Shown in pieces: positions 38,158 to 52,032 of a stretch of DNA of 64,000 nucleotides. Where the stretch lies: assembly GCA_003255065.1 (NCBI GenBank), contig QAOA01000527.1, positions 289,383 through 353,382 of the forward strand, written 5' to 3'. The first letter of the stretch is position 1; the number at the start of each line of letters is the position of its first letter. The position numbers and the translations under genes were made by a program. This DNA is from Cercis canadensis. Lineage: Eukaryota > Streptophyta > Magnoliopsida > Fabales > Fabaceae. The notes beneath the pieces were generated by a model. The model saw nothing but the letters and a program-made list of their open reading frames with translations. It was not told the DNA's origin and searched no databases.

Positions 38158-41100
38158 TTACCGAATCTCTCCATCTTCACCAAGCTCCCCATCTTCAAGT
38201 TCGTCATACCCCCCAGTTTTCCTGGAACCATCGCGGCGATCCCTCTTGTGTCTTTTATGCCGACTTGCATTGTCAGATTCAGGTGAGTTTGCATGCTACA
38301 AAGTACAGTGGTAAAATTCCAACCATTTCACACCCGTGTTCTAAAAACATGATCAAAGACATTACTAAATCAAATTACAAATATATCAAATACCTTTCTG
38401 GACTTTTTGCGGTCACTACCATGTCTACGTGATTTTTTAGAATCCTCCTTCTCATCCTTCTCAGAGTCCACATCCTCTGTGCTGCTTTGATGCCTCTTCC
38501 GATGCTTCCTTTCTTTATCCTTTTCTTTTTTCTTGTCCTCTTTGTAACCATGATTATCAGTTACATCCAGGTTTTCACTATCTGTTTCATCCTTCTTATG
38601 TCGCTCCTTAGTCTTCTCCTTCTCACGGTCTCTTTCCTTATCCTTTTCCTTCTCCTTCTCTTTCTCCTTCCGTTTCTCTTTCTCTTCTCTCTCTTTCTCC
38701 TTTTTGGCCTGCAAATTATTTTTAAAAAACTTCTGGTCAAACAACCAAAAAAGATTACGATTTTAAGGTAAAGGAAGCAAAAAATTCACATTTCACAGCT
38801 ACTGAATCAGAACACTTTTAACCTAGTTTGCTCTTAAATCTATGCTTGTTGTAAGGAAGTATAGAGCAAGCTGAACCATTTAGTTTGGCTTATATACAGT
38901 CTTAAAAAGTGGAAATAATTTAAGCTCAATCAAAGAAGCGATAGAGAAGATAACAACAATAACCAGAAAGGGAAGCTCCATTACCAGATACCTTATGAGG
39001 TATATAATCATCACGTCTACGAAATAAGTTAAGGTAGACATGCGCAAATTAACTTTGATGTATTTTAGTCTTGACATTAAAAACCATAGGAAATAAGAAG
39101 ACAGTATGTTCAACAAATTACATAGATAGATTTAACAAAATTTACACACCTTTTCCTCTTCACGCTTCCGTTCCTTCTCTTTAGCTTTTTCCTTTAAGTG
39201 TGTAATGTGTTCCTCAAAAATCTCTCTACCAGAGCTCTCATCCCCAATTGATCTATAAGTACAGGAGCAAAAAACATCAAGGAAAGTTCTCTTATCATGG
39301 GCATGGACATGACTGAAAAATCTATTTCTAGTCCACATAGGGCGCATAGTACACCTGCTCCAAAGTACTCAAAGCAGTCACTAATATGATATGGTACCTG
39401 TACTCTTGAGTCTCCTCAAAAAGTGGTTTGCAATCCTCCCATGTTGAAGAAGCAATAATATCCTATAAAAATAAGATATGACGTTCAATAGGAATCTCTT
39501 TAGGCAAGCATTGTGAAACAAGAATCAGTACAGTGGAAGAGTCTTTGGCTAACCTTGAACGAATGCAGCAGCTTAGTAAATTCTTCAGCAAGGCGTTGAC
39601 GCTTCTTAGCTTCTTTCTCCTCCTTCTCCTTAGCTTTCTCTAAGAAATCTTCATATATAAGCTTCAAAAGAGAAATACAATCAGATTCTAGTAATTCATG
39701 TCACAAAGATATAACAATACCAAATAGATCGACTGGATTGCATCAAACTCAAAATAGACATTTGTTCCAATATTTATATATTACAATAAAATAATTGATA
39801 GAAAGAGAGAAGAAATTTGAAATTATAGCTAAAACATCTATAATAATAATTATTTAAACAATATGTTATGCATGGCCAATATTATTATCTATTTAATTTT
39901 ATAATTTTTATGTTAATGATATAACATCATCGAAAACATTTTTTTAAAAAAAAATACACATTTCTTCTTTTATATCCAAAAANTTCAAAAAAAAATAAAG
40001 ACAGAATTATATCCAAAAAGAGCAAAATAAATTTGAAACCAAAGCCAAAAAGTCAACAATATTGTTATCGTTGATAAAGATTACTCATTTACTTGATCCC
40101 AAATAAAGGTGATTTTCCATTTCTTGGCTATGAAAGTTAATTATAGACTTCAAAACATATTATCACTAGTTACGCTACAATCAGTTGTTCCATGCCAAGA
40201 CACAGAAGTTAACTGACATGAGTTCCAGTTTCAGTAAAATACTCTCATGAATCAAACAAATGAAATCAAAATGAGAGACTTCCAACCGAACTAAAAAGGG
40301 AAACTACCTTCAAATTAATCTCAGATATGGATGGATAACCAACATCTTCAGAGACAGCAGCCTTAAAGTCCTCAAAAGCTGATGTAGAAACCATGGCAAA
40401 CTGTTCAAAGGGGGCAGAGGAAAGCAGTTTTGCATCAAACATGATCTACAAGAAAAACATAGGAAGATCTCCATAATCCCTACCTTCCCTAGCTTGATGA
40501 CATCTTTAATGCGTGCCTTATCTTCATGATACTGTCATAAAAAATCATTATAAATATTTTAGGATGTAATCATCTTCTTAAAGTAAAGCAACCCAAATAG
40601 ATTAATAAGTCAATCAAATAACTCTGAAAAAAAAAATTAATTTAGCAGTTCATTATTTACTCCAGATCACCCAAGAAGCATTCAATCAGGACTTTAGAAT
40701 ATATAAACAATTTTTTCAACTCTTTTCATCATTTGATGGCGTCTTAACTTAAGTCCAATTCAGAAGATAAACAAAACGAACTTAATTACTTAAAACTTCC
40801 CAAACATCAGATGTACCAAGCGGTGCAAGTCCACAGAAGTAATACTGTAGGATGTAGCGAGAACATGATCTTATTCCTTTATTCGAACATCCAGAAGTGG
40901 GTCTGTTTGCTGATTAAAGACTACTTTGGACATTTGAAAACCAGAAGACAAAGTAGAATAAGGCATAATAACATCATTCTAGTTTCAAGCATCAAAGGAC
41001 ATTTATAACGAACTCCAGATAAATGTATAAAAATGAAATATATAACTTAAAATGACAATTTCATAACCTGTTTTTCAAGATCTTCGGCGACTTCCTCAAA

Positions 41101-44100
41101 TAAATCTTTTGGAGTTGAACCAGAGGTGTTTGACACAACAGCTTGATATTGAGGCAAATCCTTGACCTACAAAAGAGGTAACACAAGAAAAGTAAGTTGG
41201 ATTTATTAATATTCTCTTTTTTTTTTTTTTNATTAATATTCTTTTTTTTTTTTTTTTCTCATGATAAATAAAAAGTTTTACTACCTTCAAACAATATTCT
41301 CGCCAGTGCGTTTTAGCAGTAAGAATTCCAGCATCAATATGTTCTTCTAACAACTTCCGAAATGCATCACGATTTTTCCTTTCACTCCGTCGGAGTTGCT
41401 CCTGTGCAGTAATCACAGAAATTAGATAAGAAAATAAACTAAACTGTAACTCTAATCACACACTTAGATTCTACCTTCTGTGTTCGTTTTTGCTCCTCTT
41501 CTTCCTTCTCCAATTCACGGATATAATCCTGCCACAACCTACATCAGCACATAGCTCCATTGTACACAACCAACTATAAATAAGGTGATATACCTGGAAA
41601 ATATGCAAGCGGTCTAGTTTTTCAAGTCGTGAGCATCTTTCATCATCCTCTAATCGATCCTGGACTTTCCGCCAATGGCTAGACACCTTAAATGTGAGAA
41701 ATTCATGATGAAAGGTTAAAAACAAATAAAATCATATCAAGAGAAGTGCAGATCTTCAATTTCAAAAATGTACCTTGACAAAATCACAGGACTCCAGAAA
41801 TTTCCTGTATTCTGCTTTATTCCGGTTGAGTTCCTCAGCAGCATTATCCCTTTCCTAAATTCACATAGAGAGAGGACAATAGTAAGAATGGACATACTTT
41901 ATGATGTAAGAGTTAATTATCCTGCTGTTCACTTGACACAAATGGAATGAAACAGATGCTGACATATATGATAGCAAGCTTAACTGAATATTTAGAAATA
42001 CCAAATCAACTTGGTTCTATCTCAGATTGGGAAATAATACAATTAAAAGAAAACATATCCATGCTGAATCAAATCTTCATACTTCCTTATTGGAAAATGA
42101 TTTTATTATATTTTCATATAATAGTAGCTTTTCAATACCAAATCAACTTAGTTCTATCTCAGATTGGGAAATAATACAATTAAAAGAAAACATATCCATG
42201 CTGAATCAAATCTGCATACTTCCTTATTGGAAAATGATTTTATTTTATTTTCATATAATAGTAGCTTTTCAATACAATTTTTTTTTTCATTTGTAAAGTA
42301 GCTTTTATATATATAGATGTTGCATTTTCATTTCTCATTTTATAAAATATTGGAAAATCCCAAAAATTAACTTTGGCGTATAGATGCAACCCTGTTGATG
42401 AAGGAGGGAAAGGCAATAAAAAGAGAAAAGAAAGAAAATAGGAAAAATTTGCATGGGAAGAGCAATACCCTACAAGCTAACCCTGAAAGAGGGAAAATGG
42501 GGAATTTTCTAACCAGCTCTTAACAGTGCCTTTTTGGAAGATGTTTCCAGATATCACATTTATTGACAATTTCCACATTTAGCAGTTATGAGAACTTAAA
42601 CTGTTTCTTCTCACATGATTTTCCATTAACTGATTTAACCACACTTAAAACAAAATAAAGGATGATCTAATAAATAGCCTCTCTGTCTTATGCTGCAATC
42701 TACAATGCAAGAAAAATAAAAAATCATAATGTACACAAATTTTTCAATCTGTATATCATGAAAGGAATAAATCATTTTTTTGATTGATCTGTAAACAAAT
42801 TACAAAAACACAGCTTCCCTGAAAAGAATTAAAAAGTTTTACAAAAGATTTCTTATCTAGTTTGAACTAAACATCAATAATGGTTTCAGACAAACAATGA
42901 TATGACCCAATTACTTCCCTTGATTATACGATGAACACCACAAAAACACATGAAATTGATAAAATATGACTTCAACAGCCACCCACCCTACCAACGCCCT
43001 TAGCAACGAAAAATAGAACTTCTTTCGTGAGTAGGTAGAAAACATGACAATCACAGAAGAGAAAATTGTTTATGCAGCCTCCTTCAGTACAAGATCTAGA
43101 CAAAATAAGATGAAATGTGACAATTTCATATGTAAATACACAAAGTAACATACTCTCACCTTCTTCTCAAGATCTGTCATGTAAGTGTCAAACAGATCTT
43201 CTCGGTCTCTTGCTCGTTCAACAGCCTTGAACCGTTCATCATTTTCAAACATACTTACGGCTTTGCTGATCATAGTAAAAGATTAGTTAGAACAATTAAG
43301 ACGTACCTTGCATGTTACAGGATAGAGAGACCCATTCTATAAGTAAACTCTAGATTTTTTTTAAAAAAAAAGTAGAGATATGCCTCCATCTAGTAGATGA
43401 CGTAAGTTCCTTGCACTCCTGAAAAGAGAATAAGCCTGGGAATTAGAAGATGGTAGCACAGACTAATCAGGTAGCCATTACACAGTAAGACTGTTTAACA
43501 TACTTCCAACATCTTTGTAAATTCTTCCCGAGCCCTTTTCTGCCTCATGCGCCTCTCTTCAGCCTCTAGCTTCTTCCTTTGACCCAAGTACTATATAGAA
43601 GATTAAAATGAATCAATGCGATGCACAACGGGAAACCCTAGAATAGATCTACTAGGTTCTAGAGATAATATGAGGGAAAGAATGGGCAAAAGAGATATAA
43701 AACGCAGCCTAGGGTGGCTGGTTCTTCAGCAAAACAGGGCTGGCATCTGGTGAAAATAACCAGGACACAGAGAAGAACTCATCCAAGAATAAAATTTCAT
43801 AAACTCGTGAAAAACTATTCTGAAAGAAGCCTTACAAAAGCTTAAATAAGACCTGCTAACTTAGCCTACAACAATAAGGATTAGGAATGAACCAGTTCAG
43901 TTGATGCAAAATGAAAAGTTCATAGTAGTGTGGGAGATTTAATTCTTACCTCATTAAAAGCTTGTTTTCGCTCACCAAGCGTTTTTAAAGCACTATATCT
44001 TTTATCATTGATGATCTCTCTCATTGCCTGAATTACATTTCAAACTGGTTAGCATTTGAAGCACAAATGGAAGAGTGGAAAGAAAGAACGGTGCACCAAT

Positions 44101-47100
44101 CTACCTGTTCCCAAGTCCAATCAGACTGAACATTCGCAGATTCCAGAAGTGCTTTAAATGCATTTTTTGCCTCCTAAAGAAGAACAACATGATAGTAAAC
44201 GAATAGAGAGGATAATATTAAGAAGGAAATCTTAGCTTCCAAGTATTTAACAGAACCAGATTTTCCACAAGATACTGAATTCTTACCAACTTATTAGCAT
44301 ATACCAAGGGTTCATCATCGTTTGCTTTCTCCTCCAGTGGAGTCACATTAATTTTTCCAGCTACTGGCATTCCTCTTTTGGCTTCCTGCAAGGAATGCAA
44401 GGCAACATGAATATAAGAAAATTATATACCAGATCTTAATTGTAAACAAAAGCTAGGGATATCAGAGAATTAATTAGGGAGAGTTCCAGAAGTTTTCTCT
44501 GGCTTTGCAATCTGGTTTTTCTCTAGTTATGTGAAAAGACTGAACCACAAACCATAAATTTCTTTGCAGTTAAACATTTCAGGGACAGCTTCAATCGGCA
44601 CATTAGTGTAATACACACAGTTGGGCCCATTTCCTCGACAGCTTAAGCTTTTAGAATAGCTGGAACTCTGGCATGGTATGCGAGGAAGATTGCTAAAATG
44701 GTTAATCATGGATCAAAATACCAACGCCCTTACAAAATTATCCAAGAATCATTTTTTATATATTTTATATTTTACAGTCGTCCCACAATTGCATGTGACT
44801 GTCAGAGGTTCTGCTTTAGGTGTGTCCATATTACCACTAAAATTTAGAATGGAATTTTCAGTGTTCAAAATTTTGCACATTGAATTTTTACAGCTTGAAA
44901 AGACGGCAATGAATTTGTAACATTGAAACGATTCTCATTACAAGTGTTGGGAGTGTAATTAAAGGAAAATATTACAATGTAATAAAATAAATTAGTGTGT
45001 ATTGAAGGAAACTAAATGTCATTTAATAAAATGAACATGGTCTATTAAAGGAAAGAATTCCAGGTAAAAGTATTCAGTGACCCCCATGAACTGAATTCAT
45101 TGTTTTTGCCTCTTAAATTCTTTACTCAGGCATTAATAAACACCATCAAATATTCTGTGTTGAAAATTTTTAATTTCCAGACGTGAAGTGTGCTTCCAAA
45201 CAGACCCCGAAGTTTAATTTGCATAGTCTGTGTCTTTAAACCGGTCAGACTTTTGGAATAAACACTAATTCAACAGCTCCAGAAAGATTTTCTATTTTTT
45301 TTAAGAAAAGGACAGAAAATACCTCAATGTCTTGAAGAGAAGCTCCATCTACTGAAGTAGCAACACCTTGAGATGCTTGGTTTTCAACACTGCTCAGGTA
45401 AATTCAATATGTAAGTCAGCATTTAAAACTAAAATCAAATTTTTAGAAAAGTAGAGGATCAGAGAAAACAACAAGCATGGTAGAAGATTCAATACATGGA
45501 TGACATATTGGAATCATGTGAATTAGCAGCTCCTCCTAAGCTCCCTGCAACTGCAGTAGGTGCAGTATTCATAGGTACCATTGGACTTGGTTCAACTCCA
45601 GCGGAGCTTGAAGGAGTTGTAACCAACTGAGGAGGATCAGTAGTGGCAAGAATGGGTGTGACAGGAACTGGGCTCGAAATAACTCCAGTTGATGTCGAAG
45701 AAGTGTTGGAGCCAACTGCATTAGCTGCAGCAGATATTTCAGCTGAGGAGACATCAGTAGCAGTGGGTGTACCACTTGTTTCTGATTGCATTCCCTGGCT
45801 AACAGCTTTTTGAGCCTGTTCACGAGCCAACTGAAAGGAAATATTGTAATTTACGTTAGAAATCCAATTCTACCAGGCAAAAGATGGAAAGTAGTCAGAA
45901 GCATAGTCACAAACCTTAAGTTCCTCTGGTATTGTCCATGTAGACTGCTGTGTAATCTTGTTGTGGTAATATCTGAAAAAAGTCACACCAAAAATATAGA
46001 CCATTTAAACAATGATTATAAATAAACACCACAAAAAGGTACAACAAAAAGTTACAGGCATTATTGAGATTAAAACGCACTTTCTTCCCTCTGCAGAAGT
46101 GAATTCTTTCCAAACAGTTGATGCATCAGCCCTCTGTCACAATGAGTAGAATTATTGAGATTTCAAAATGCTAAAAGCATATCGTCCAAAATACTATCAA
46201 ACTAAGGGTAATAATGATCAAGCACAAATCATAAATCAGGTAATACAAGGTCACATGACAAAAATAATAAAAAATATGTAAACTTGCTGCTGCAAGAAAA
46301 GAAGGGAACCTGTTAAACATATAAATGGGGAAAATTGCCTGTAGAGTTCAGCACTGTCAAATAATATTATTGCAAATACTAAAAAGAATTAACAGGAATA
46401 ACACCATAATTTACACTTGTCTATGAATCAATATGTAACATACCCCATTTCGGCCGATGTACATCTCAATCTAAATATAAATACAAAGAAATGGTGGNCA
46501 AATACTAAAAAGAATTAACACGAATAACACCATAATTTACACTTGTCTATGAATCAATATGTAACATACCCCATTTCGGCCGATGTACATCTCAATCTAA
46601 ATATAAATACAAAGAAATGGTGGAAGGAAGAGAATCAACAATAAATATAACCAATTTTGGGGGGGTGGGTTGGGGGGGGGAGACGAAACTCAGAAAGGGG
46701 ACAAATTGCTATAGCACATACATATACACAAGTTTTGATATACAAGCATACATGTATTTATGCACACACCAGTGCTATCCCTACAACACAAAAGGACGAG
46801 GAGGAAAGGCACTGTCAGCCATCAATTCACGGTATTTCAGAATTACAACCATACACCAATTTCACATTTAGGGAATAGATAAGATTGTAATAGCAAACTG
46901 TTGCCTGCCTTGAGAAAGTGCAACCCCGCCTTCACAGTGACCATATAGAGCAGTTGTTAAAATTTCTCCTGACTTGCCATGATATCTACAAATCAGTGGA
47001 AGGACATGCAAATAAAAGGACAATCCACATAAACCTTTGTTGATCATTGAAAACATCACAGAAATTGTCAACATCCACATTAGTTAACATAGGTTGGTTG

Positions 47101-49572
47101 ACCTCAAAATGTTACAGCAGCATGTCCATGAGATAATAAAAATGATGTTCAACTTGCAGCTAGGTTATCTCATCAATACAACTCACCTCAATTGGTGACA
47201 TTAATTCCAAAGGTTTCTCCCAACTAGATTGTCTTGTCCTTTTATTGTAGTAATATCTGAAAAAAATCAAGAAAAGGCAAACAATGCTGTGATGATTCAC
47301 AAAGACATGAAATAGGAAGCACTAGATATTATGATCGGAGAACAATATGACAAAGTGATAACAACAAGTTGTATGATATCGCATAATTTCTTTGATTTAA
47401 ATAGCAAAGCAAGTTAGAAAAGATTATATCTACCAATACCTTCTCCCATCACCAGAAGTATGCTCTTGCCAATCAGATGAGGAAGGGGCAGTTGTTGCCT
47501 AAAATTTGGCAAGATAAATGATTAAACAGTCAAATTTCACATAAATCATACTATAAGAACAAAGGAATAAAATTATGACCAGTGCAGAAATGGAATTGAC
47601 TGAATTATATGCAAGGCACTATCAGAAAAATAATGAACTATTCATAATCTACCTCAGCTGGTGATACAACACCGAAATCATAAACCCTAATACATTAACA
47701 TACTATGTCTCCAGATCCCAGGTCAAGTGAATAAAGTTTTTTCACCCCCTCTACAGACACAAACATACACAAACAAAACTAGCATGTAACTGCATCTACT
47801 ACATCCAGACAATCCAGAGGCATTAGACGTGGATAAAATTGACAGTTTGCTTAATCATCATATAATAAATAACATATATCAAACAAAATAAATATTTTTT
47901 AATTTTTTTTAATTCAACCAAAAAAAAAGGGTAATGTATTTACAATAATAAAATCCTATAACACCAATATACAAGAGAATCACCATCTTGACCATATCAT
48001 TGGAATGTAATAATACTATTATCATTCAACTAAGGATTAATATTCAAAAGCCATAAAGGAACGAAGAATTACTCATTTAAATGCATTACTTCATAGGAAT
48101 GCTATAATGAAACATTTTTATATATTTACATTTTTCACAGAGAAAAGGGCGGGAAATTTCAAATATAAGTGTTATGTACATTATAGAATCAAAGTAAAGA
48201 TAAGAATAGTTACCGCATCAGTTGATGTAGTACTGGATAATTGTACTCCAGCCTGCTGTGCTTGGGCAACAGGTGCCACACTCTGAGATGCAGAGGACAA
48301 CCAAGGTTGTCCCAGGGTAGGTGCATGCATTTGTGACGGAGGCTGGTATTGAGCCAATCCGTTAACATTATCTTGTGGCTGGCCATAAGAAGGTGTGAAC
48401 TGAAAAATTGCAAAACTATGTCAGAGAGTGCAAAAGGTACTAACAATTCAGACAGAAAGCTACAACTGGAAAATTGAAAAAACCAAGCAACCATACAGTG
48501 TATGAAGAATGAGGTGGCGCTCCTGAAACAGCCAAGCCAGGCATATGGTTACTTAAATGGGGAATAGTTTGCTGTGAGTGAGGCGGGCCAGATGAGAGCG
48601 GCCTATTTGTCTGAACATATGGCGGTATAGCCTGTGACGAAGGTGCAGGATGACCAGGCTGAATTGGTCTTGGAGCCAAGTGTTGCATTGGTTGAGAATA
48701 CTGATGTTGCTGACTTTGAACAACAGGCATCCCAACATTTGAAGAAATACCTTGTCCAACATGTCCAAATTGTTGCGAAGCCATTGGCACAAATGGTTGC
48801 CCCTGCTGGGCTGGAATCACTGGCCGAAACTGCAAAAATGGGGGAAAAAAAGGTTGCATGAGTGGATGCAATAGATCCTTATAAGATAAGAAGCAGTAAA
48901 ATATATAAAAATGAACAGGAGAAGAAATTACTTGCATAGATAAGGATGAACCAAAACTTTGAGGACCCAAGGATCCAACTGCAGGAGGCCGAAGAGGCTA
49001 ATCCCAAGATAGATTGATAGATAGAAGAGAAAGAGATGGGGAATGAAGGTACGAAAGAAAAAAAGATGGAGAAAAACATTATATGCATTTGCAACAATTA
49101 AGAAGAGAAACAGAGAATCATTTTAGGATTTAAAAATAATATTACATATAACACAATGTATGAAAAATATTGATCATAGTAGTTGAGTGCATAACGCAAT
49201 ATTGTCATTCAAAGTATTAAATAGGTATTGAAGTAGATAAAAGAAACCAAATAGTCCAAATCTGACGATAAAATCAACCTGAACTGCATTAGCAACTTAA
49301 TAATATGCCATCATACTTGGACAAAGGTGACCATATACAACATTTTGAATAAAATCCTGGCCAGGGTTTAAGTCCCTAAAGATTTAACCCAGATGATGAC
49401 TCGAGATAATGAGCTATTCTCCAAACCATCATTTAAAAATCTCTTAGGGAAAATTACACTATCACAACATGCAAGTTACTTATAAATAACAATGTATTAT
49501 ATTGAGATTCTTGGTTAATATAGAGAGAGAAACATTTACCTGCATACCAGAGGGCTGAGAATTACTGGCCAT
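38158..49572 (-). CDS. PRP40A: Pre-mRNA-processing protein PRP40A
   Basis: Splicing factor that joins U1 snRNP to the branch-point side during early spliceosome assembly and, in plants, can bind the RNA polymerase II tail. 28 coding exons, 1030 aa: 49572-49540, 48997-48932, 48829-48497, 48399-48214, 47498-47440, 47256-47187, 46133-46081, 45972-45915, 45830-45496, 45389-45323, 44385-44287, 44173-44105, 44027-43950, 43590-43504, 43418-43384, 43265-43160, 41854-41774, 41686-41594, 41528-41475, 41401-41285, 41166-41068, 40531-40484, 40445-40308, 39661-39554, 39462-39398, 39252-39150, 38708-38394, 38295-38158. The N-terminus is Q/P-rich. WW1 is about 216-241 and WW2 about 257-282 (tryptophans at 216/238 and 257/279). 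FF repeats start near 454 ([15 protein letters not shown]). The C-terminal tail is K/E/R/D-rich and ends [10 protein letters not shown]. Intron 15 uses a GC donor (GGAG|GCATAT). Intron 6 is inflated by an assembly duplication and intron 16 by a 137-bp tandem repeat. Confidence 0.95.
41205..41257. repeat. Short duplication around an N in PRP40A intron 20
   Basis: ATTAATATTCTCT plus a T-run stands before the N at 41231, and ATTAATATTCT plus a T-run follows it. This is the same pattern of repeated sequence on both sides of a single N seen at 3997, 46498 and 58513, so it is probably an unmerged contig overlap. Confidence 0.75.
41999..42275. repeat. Two-copy 137-bp tandem repeat in PRP40A intron 16
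   Basis: ACCAAATCAACTTGGTTCTA at 42000 recurs at 42137 with one change, and identity continues to the TAGCTTTTCAATAC that ends each unit. The offset is constant at 137 bp and the copies differ at only a few bases. There is no N between them, so unlike the other near-identical duplications this one may be real and recent. Confidence 0.85.
46373..46623. repeat. 125-bp near-identical duplication flanking an N in PRP40A intron 6
   Basis: Copy 1 (46373-46497) and copy 2 (46499-46623) start CAAATACTAAAAAGAATTAA and differ at one base I can see (AACAGG versus AACACG). The N at 46498 is exactly between them. The intron is probably about 126 bp shorter in the genome. Confidence 0.85.
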
Positions 49573-49588
49573 TTAACACAAACGCTTC

Positions 49589-50632
49589 CTGCAAACAGCT
49601 GAACCAATCACCAATTACATCTTATTTTTTTAAGATAAAAATTACATCGTATGACATTACTAAATCACATATTAACTGCATCATTTGTATTGCAAGGTCA
49701 AAATGCATGCAAGGAAAAATTAATATCTCTAGACATGTATAGCATGCCTCTTACACCTTTCAATCCACCACATAATGATATCAAAGTAAAAACTAACTCA
49801 CCCAACCACTCACCCCACACAAACACTCCCCCCCGGCAAAAAAAAAAACCATAAAAAAAGGCATTGAAGCAAATATCTTATTTTGTAGCATTGACATTAT
49901 AACAAAAACCAAAGAAAACAAAGATCAAATCGAGTCATTAGAGGAACCAGAATGGTTAGCTCTAACTAAAGGTATACAAAGTACCGACATAAAGAATTGA
50001 TTCAGTGAGTGACACAATCATGCATGACTGCTTAAGTTCAATACAGTATCTAGTTATAGCTGAAATAAAATTTTAAGTTGGCACTTAGCAAATTCAGGTT
50101 GGGAGCACATTTTTTCTTTTGAAGCATCGAAATCAAAGGTTTTTTTTTCCCCTTTTGATGAACAATATCTTAATCAACCAAAATGCTAAAAGCAAAAAAG
50201 AAGGGGGGGAGGAGGAGGGACGGCACAATTAGTCAATTAACTGTTCAAGCGTATCTGCAGAGACGTTCCAGCATCTTCGGTTTTCTACTGAATCTAGAAC
50301 TTATAAAAGAATAAACTGTAATTTTTTCAGATCTTGATAGACATATCATCCGTGCACATTAATTTAATGATTCTCTCTCTCCAGCGTCCAACCTGTATAT
50401 CGCTAGTACGATGAAGGGAAAATAAGGCATTAATGTTAACGTAGAATCAAGGTAGGTTTTTCAATTTCTCGATTTTCCAATTCTATTAGGACCTTAACTT
50501 AAGCCAGCAAACTATCTAACTCTACCATCGAAACTAAAGATTCTTTGCATCTTACTTAACCAAATTTGGCAAGCAAACAAAAAATTATGCAATGACAACG
50601 CAACTCCTAAACAAAAAATATAAACTTCTTAC
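49589..50632 (-). other. Intron in the 5' UTR of PRP40A
   Basis: Sixteen bases before the ATG, on the minus strand, there is an acceptor TTTGCAG|GAAGCG (exon starts 49588). Upstream, CCTAGCG|GTAAGAAG gives a good donor (leader exon ends 50633). This predicts a leader exon at about 50633-50790 and a leader intron of about 1.04 kb. Such introns often raise expression of plant housekeeping genes. Inferred from splice signals only. Confidence 0.6.
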
Positions 50633-50790
50633 CGCTAGGGAGTGACAAGAAGATGATGTTGATCAGTAGAAGGGAAAGCTATTTTTCGCTGATTTCAAAG
50701 AAACTTCTCTATGTCCGTGCTAGGGTTTAAGCGAGATTGAAGGACCTAGCACGAAGCAGATTGGTGAATACGGGGAAAAACGCAGGACAT

Positions 50791-52032
50791 CGGGAGGAAG
50801 AATTAAGTGTTTTTATTTACAAAAATACCAACAGCGTTAGTGGTATTTACGCTCGATGCCACTGCAATTTATTGACTCCGATCTGGTTAGAACGTAACAA
50901 TATTGGAATTTAATTTTTTTTCTATTTTTCATTGCTAAATTATTTTGATTTCTTTTGGTAAATTAAATGATGGATTTATATTAAATCAATAACTTCGTAT
51001 AAAATAAATTGATGAAAAACAATGAGGGCTTGATTTTCCTCATAATGTTTTGAGTTGAGACTCTGAGTTATAAATTTATAATGTGTATAAAAACTGGAGA
51101 GTGAAAAATTATTTCTTTTCTCCTCATTAATTAAGTCGGTAGTATGACAACTTTTTGGTCTTTTTTTTTTTACTTATAAATAAATAATGCTTTTAGCTTG
51201 GAATACTGGAAGAATAAAAATTTAAATTTAGAACTTTCATTTTATTAAAAAAAAAAAAATCACTGATTCAATTTTTTTTTTATTTTGCTTTTTTTGCATA
51301 AAAATCACTCAATCTGTTATACCTTGTTTACTTGTATATATATCTTTTTGGTCTAATTGCCTAATAATAGTAAGTGCTAAACCAATCTACCAGGCCAAAA
51401 CAAAATTAAATCAACCTAACCCACAAAAAGAAAATACACCTTTTGGTTCAATACTGGTTCAAACAAAATGTTGTGAGTTTTATTACTGAGTAAAAGGAAT
51501 AAAGTTATATTTAACATTAGTATATATATTTTTTTCAATAAATTATAGCGAACATATTCTAATAAAAAAATTATACTTATTTGTACCAAACAATTTTAAA
51601 AATGTCTTTTAGTATTTCATCATGAAATGAAGCTTTAGAAGGAAATAAACTAATATGTAGATTTTAGTAGGTCAACAAAAAATTTGGCTTTCTAATAGAA
51701 TTTTAAACTTTATAAGATGTCTCTTTAATTATATAGCCACGGCTGATTATATGGTAATTAAAGAGTTGAACATTTCGTACTGAATCTTTTGTCCCTCTTA
51801 AATCAGTAATCATAAGAAACTAATATCGCAATTGGCTTCATGATCCATACAAAGTTAACCGTTACAAACATAATCAATTGATTTGATTCTAAAAACTCAA
51901 TCACAACATATATAAAAAAAAAAAAGGGGGTAATTATTGAAATAGCTGCTTGAAATCATAACATTCCCCACACAAGCATAGAATTATACAAAAGTGGGCA
52001 GAAGAATGAGACGAAAACTGGATCCATGAAGC
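50791..52032. other. Intergenic region, nothing recognised
   Basis: The PRP40A promoter should lie at the left edge. The rest is AT-rich with T/A runs near 51160 and 51248. No supported gene, RNA or repeat. Confidence 0.5.

Noticed and set aside
38394..38708. K/E-rich repeat encoding as a separate low-complexity locus
   Set aside because: It is exon 27 of PRP40A: splice sites and phase fit, and the family has such a charged tail.
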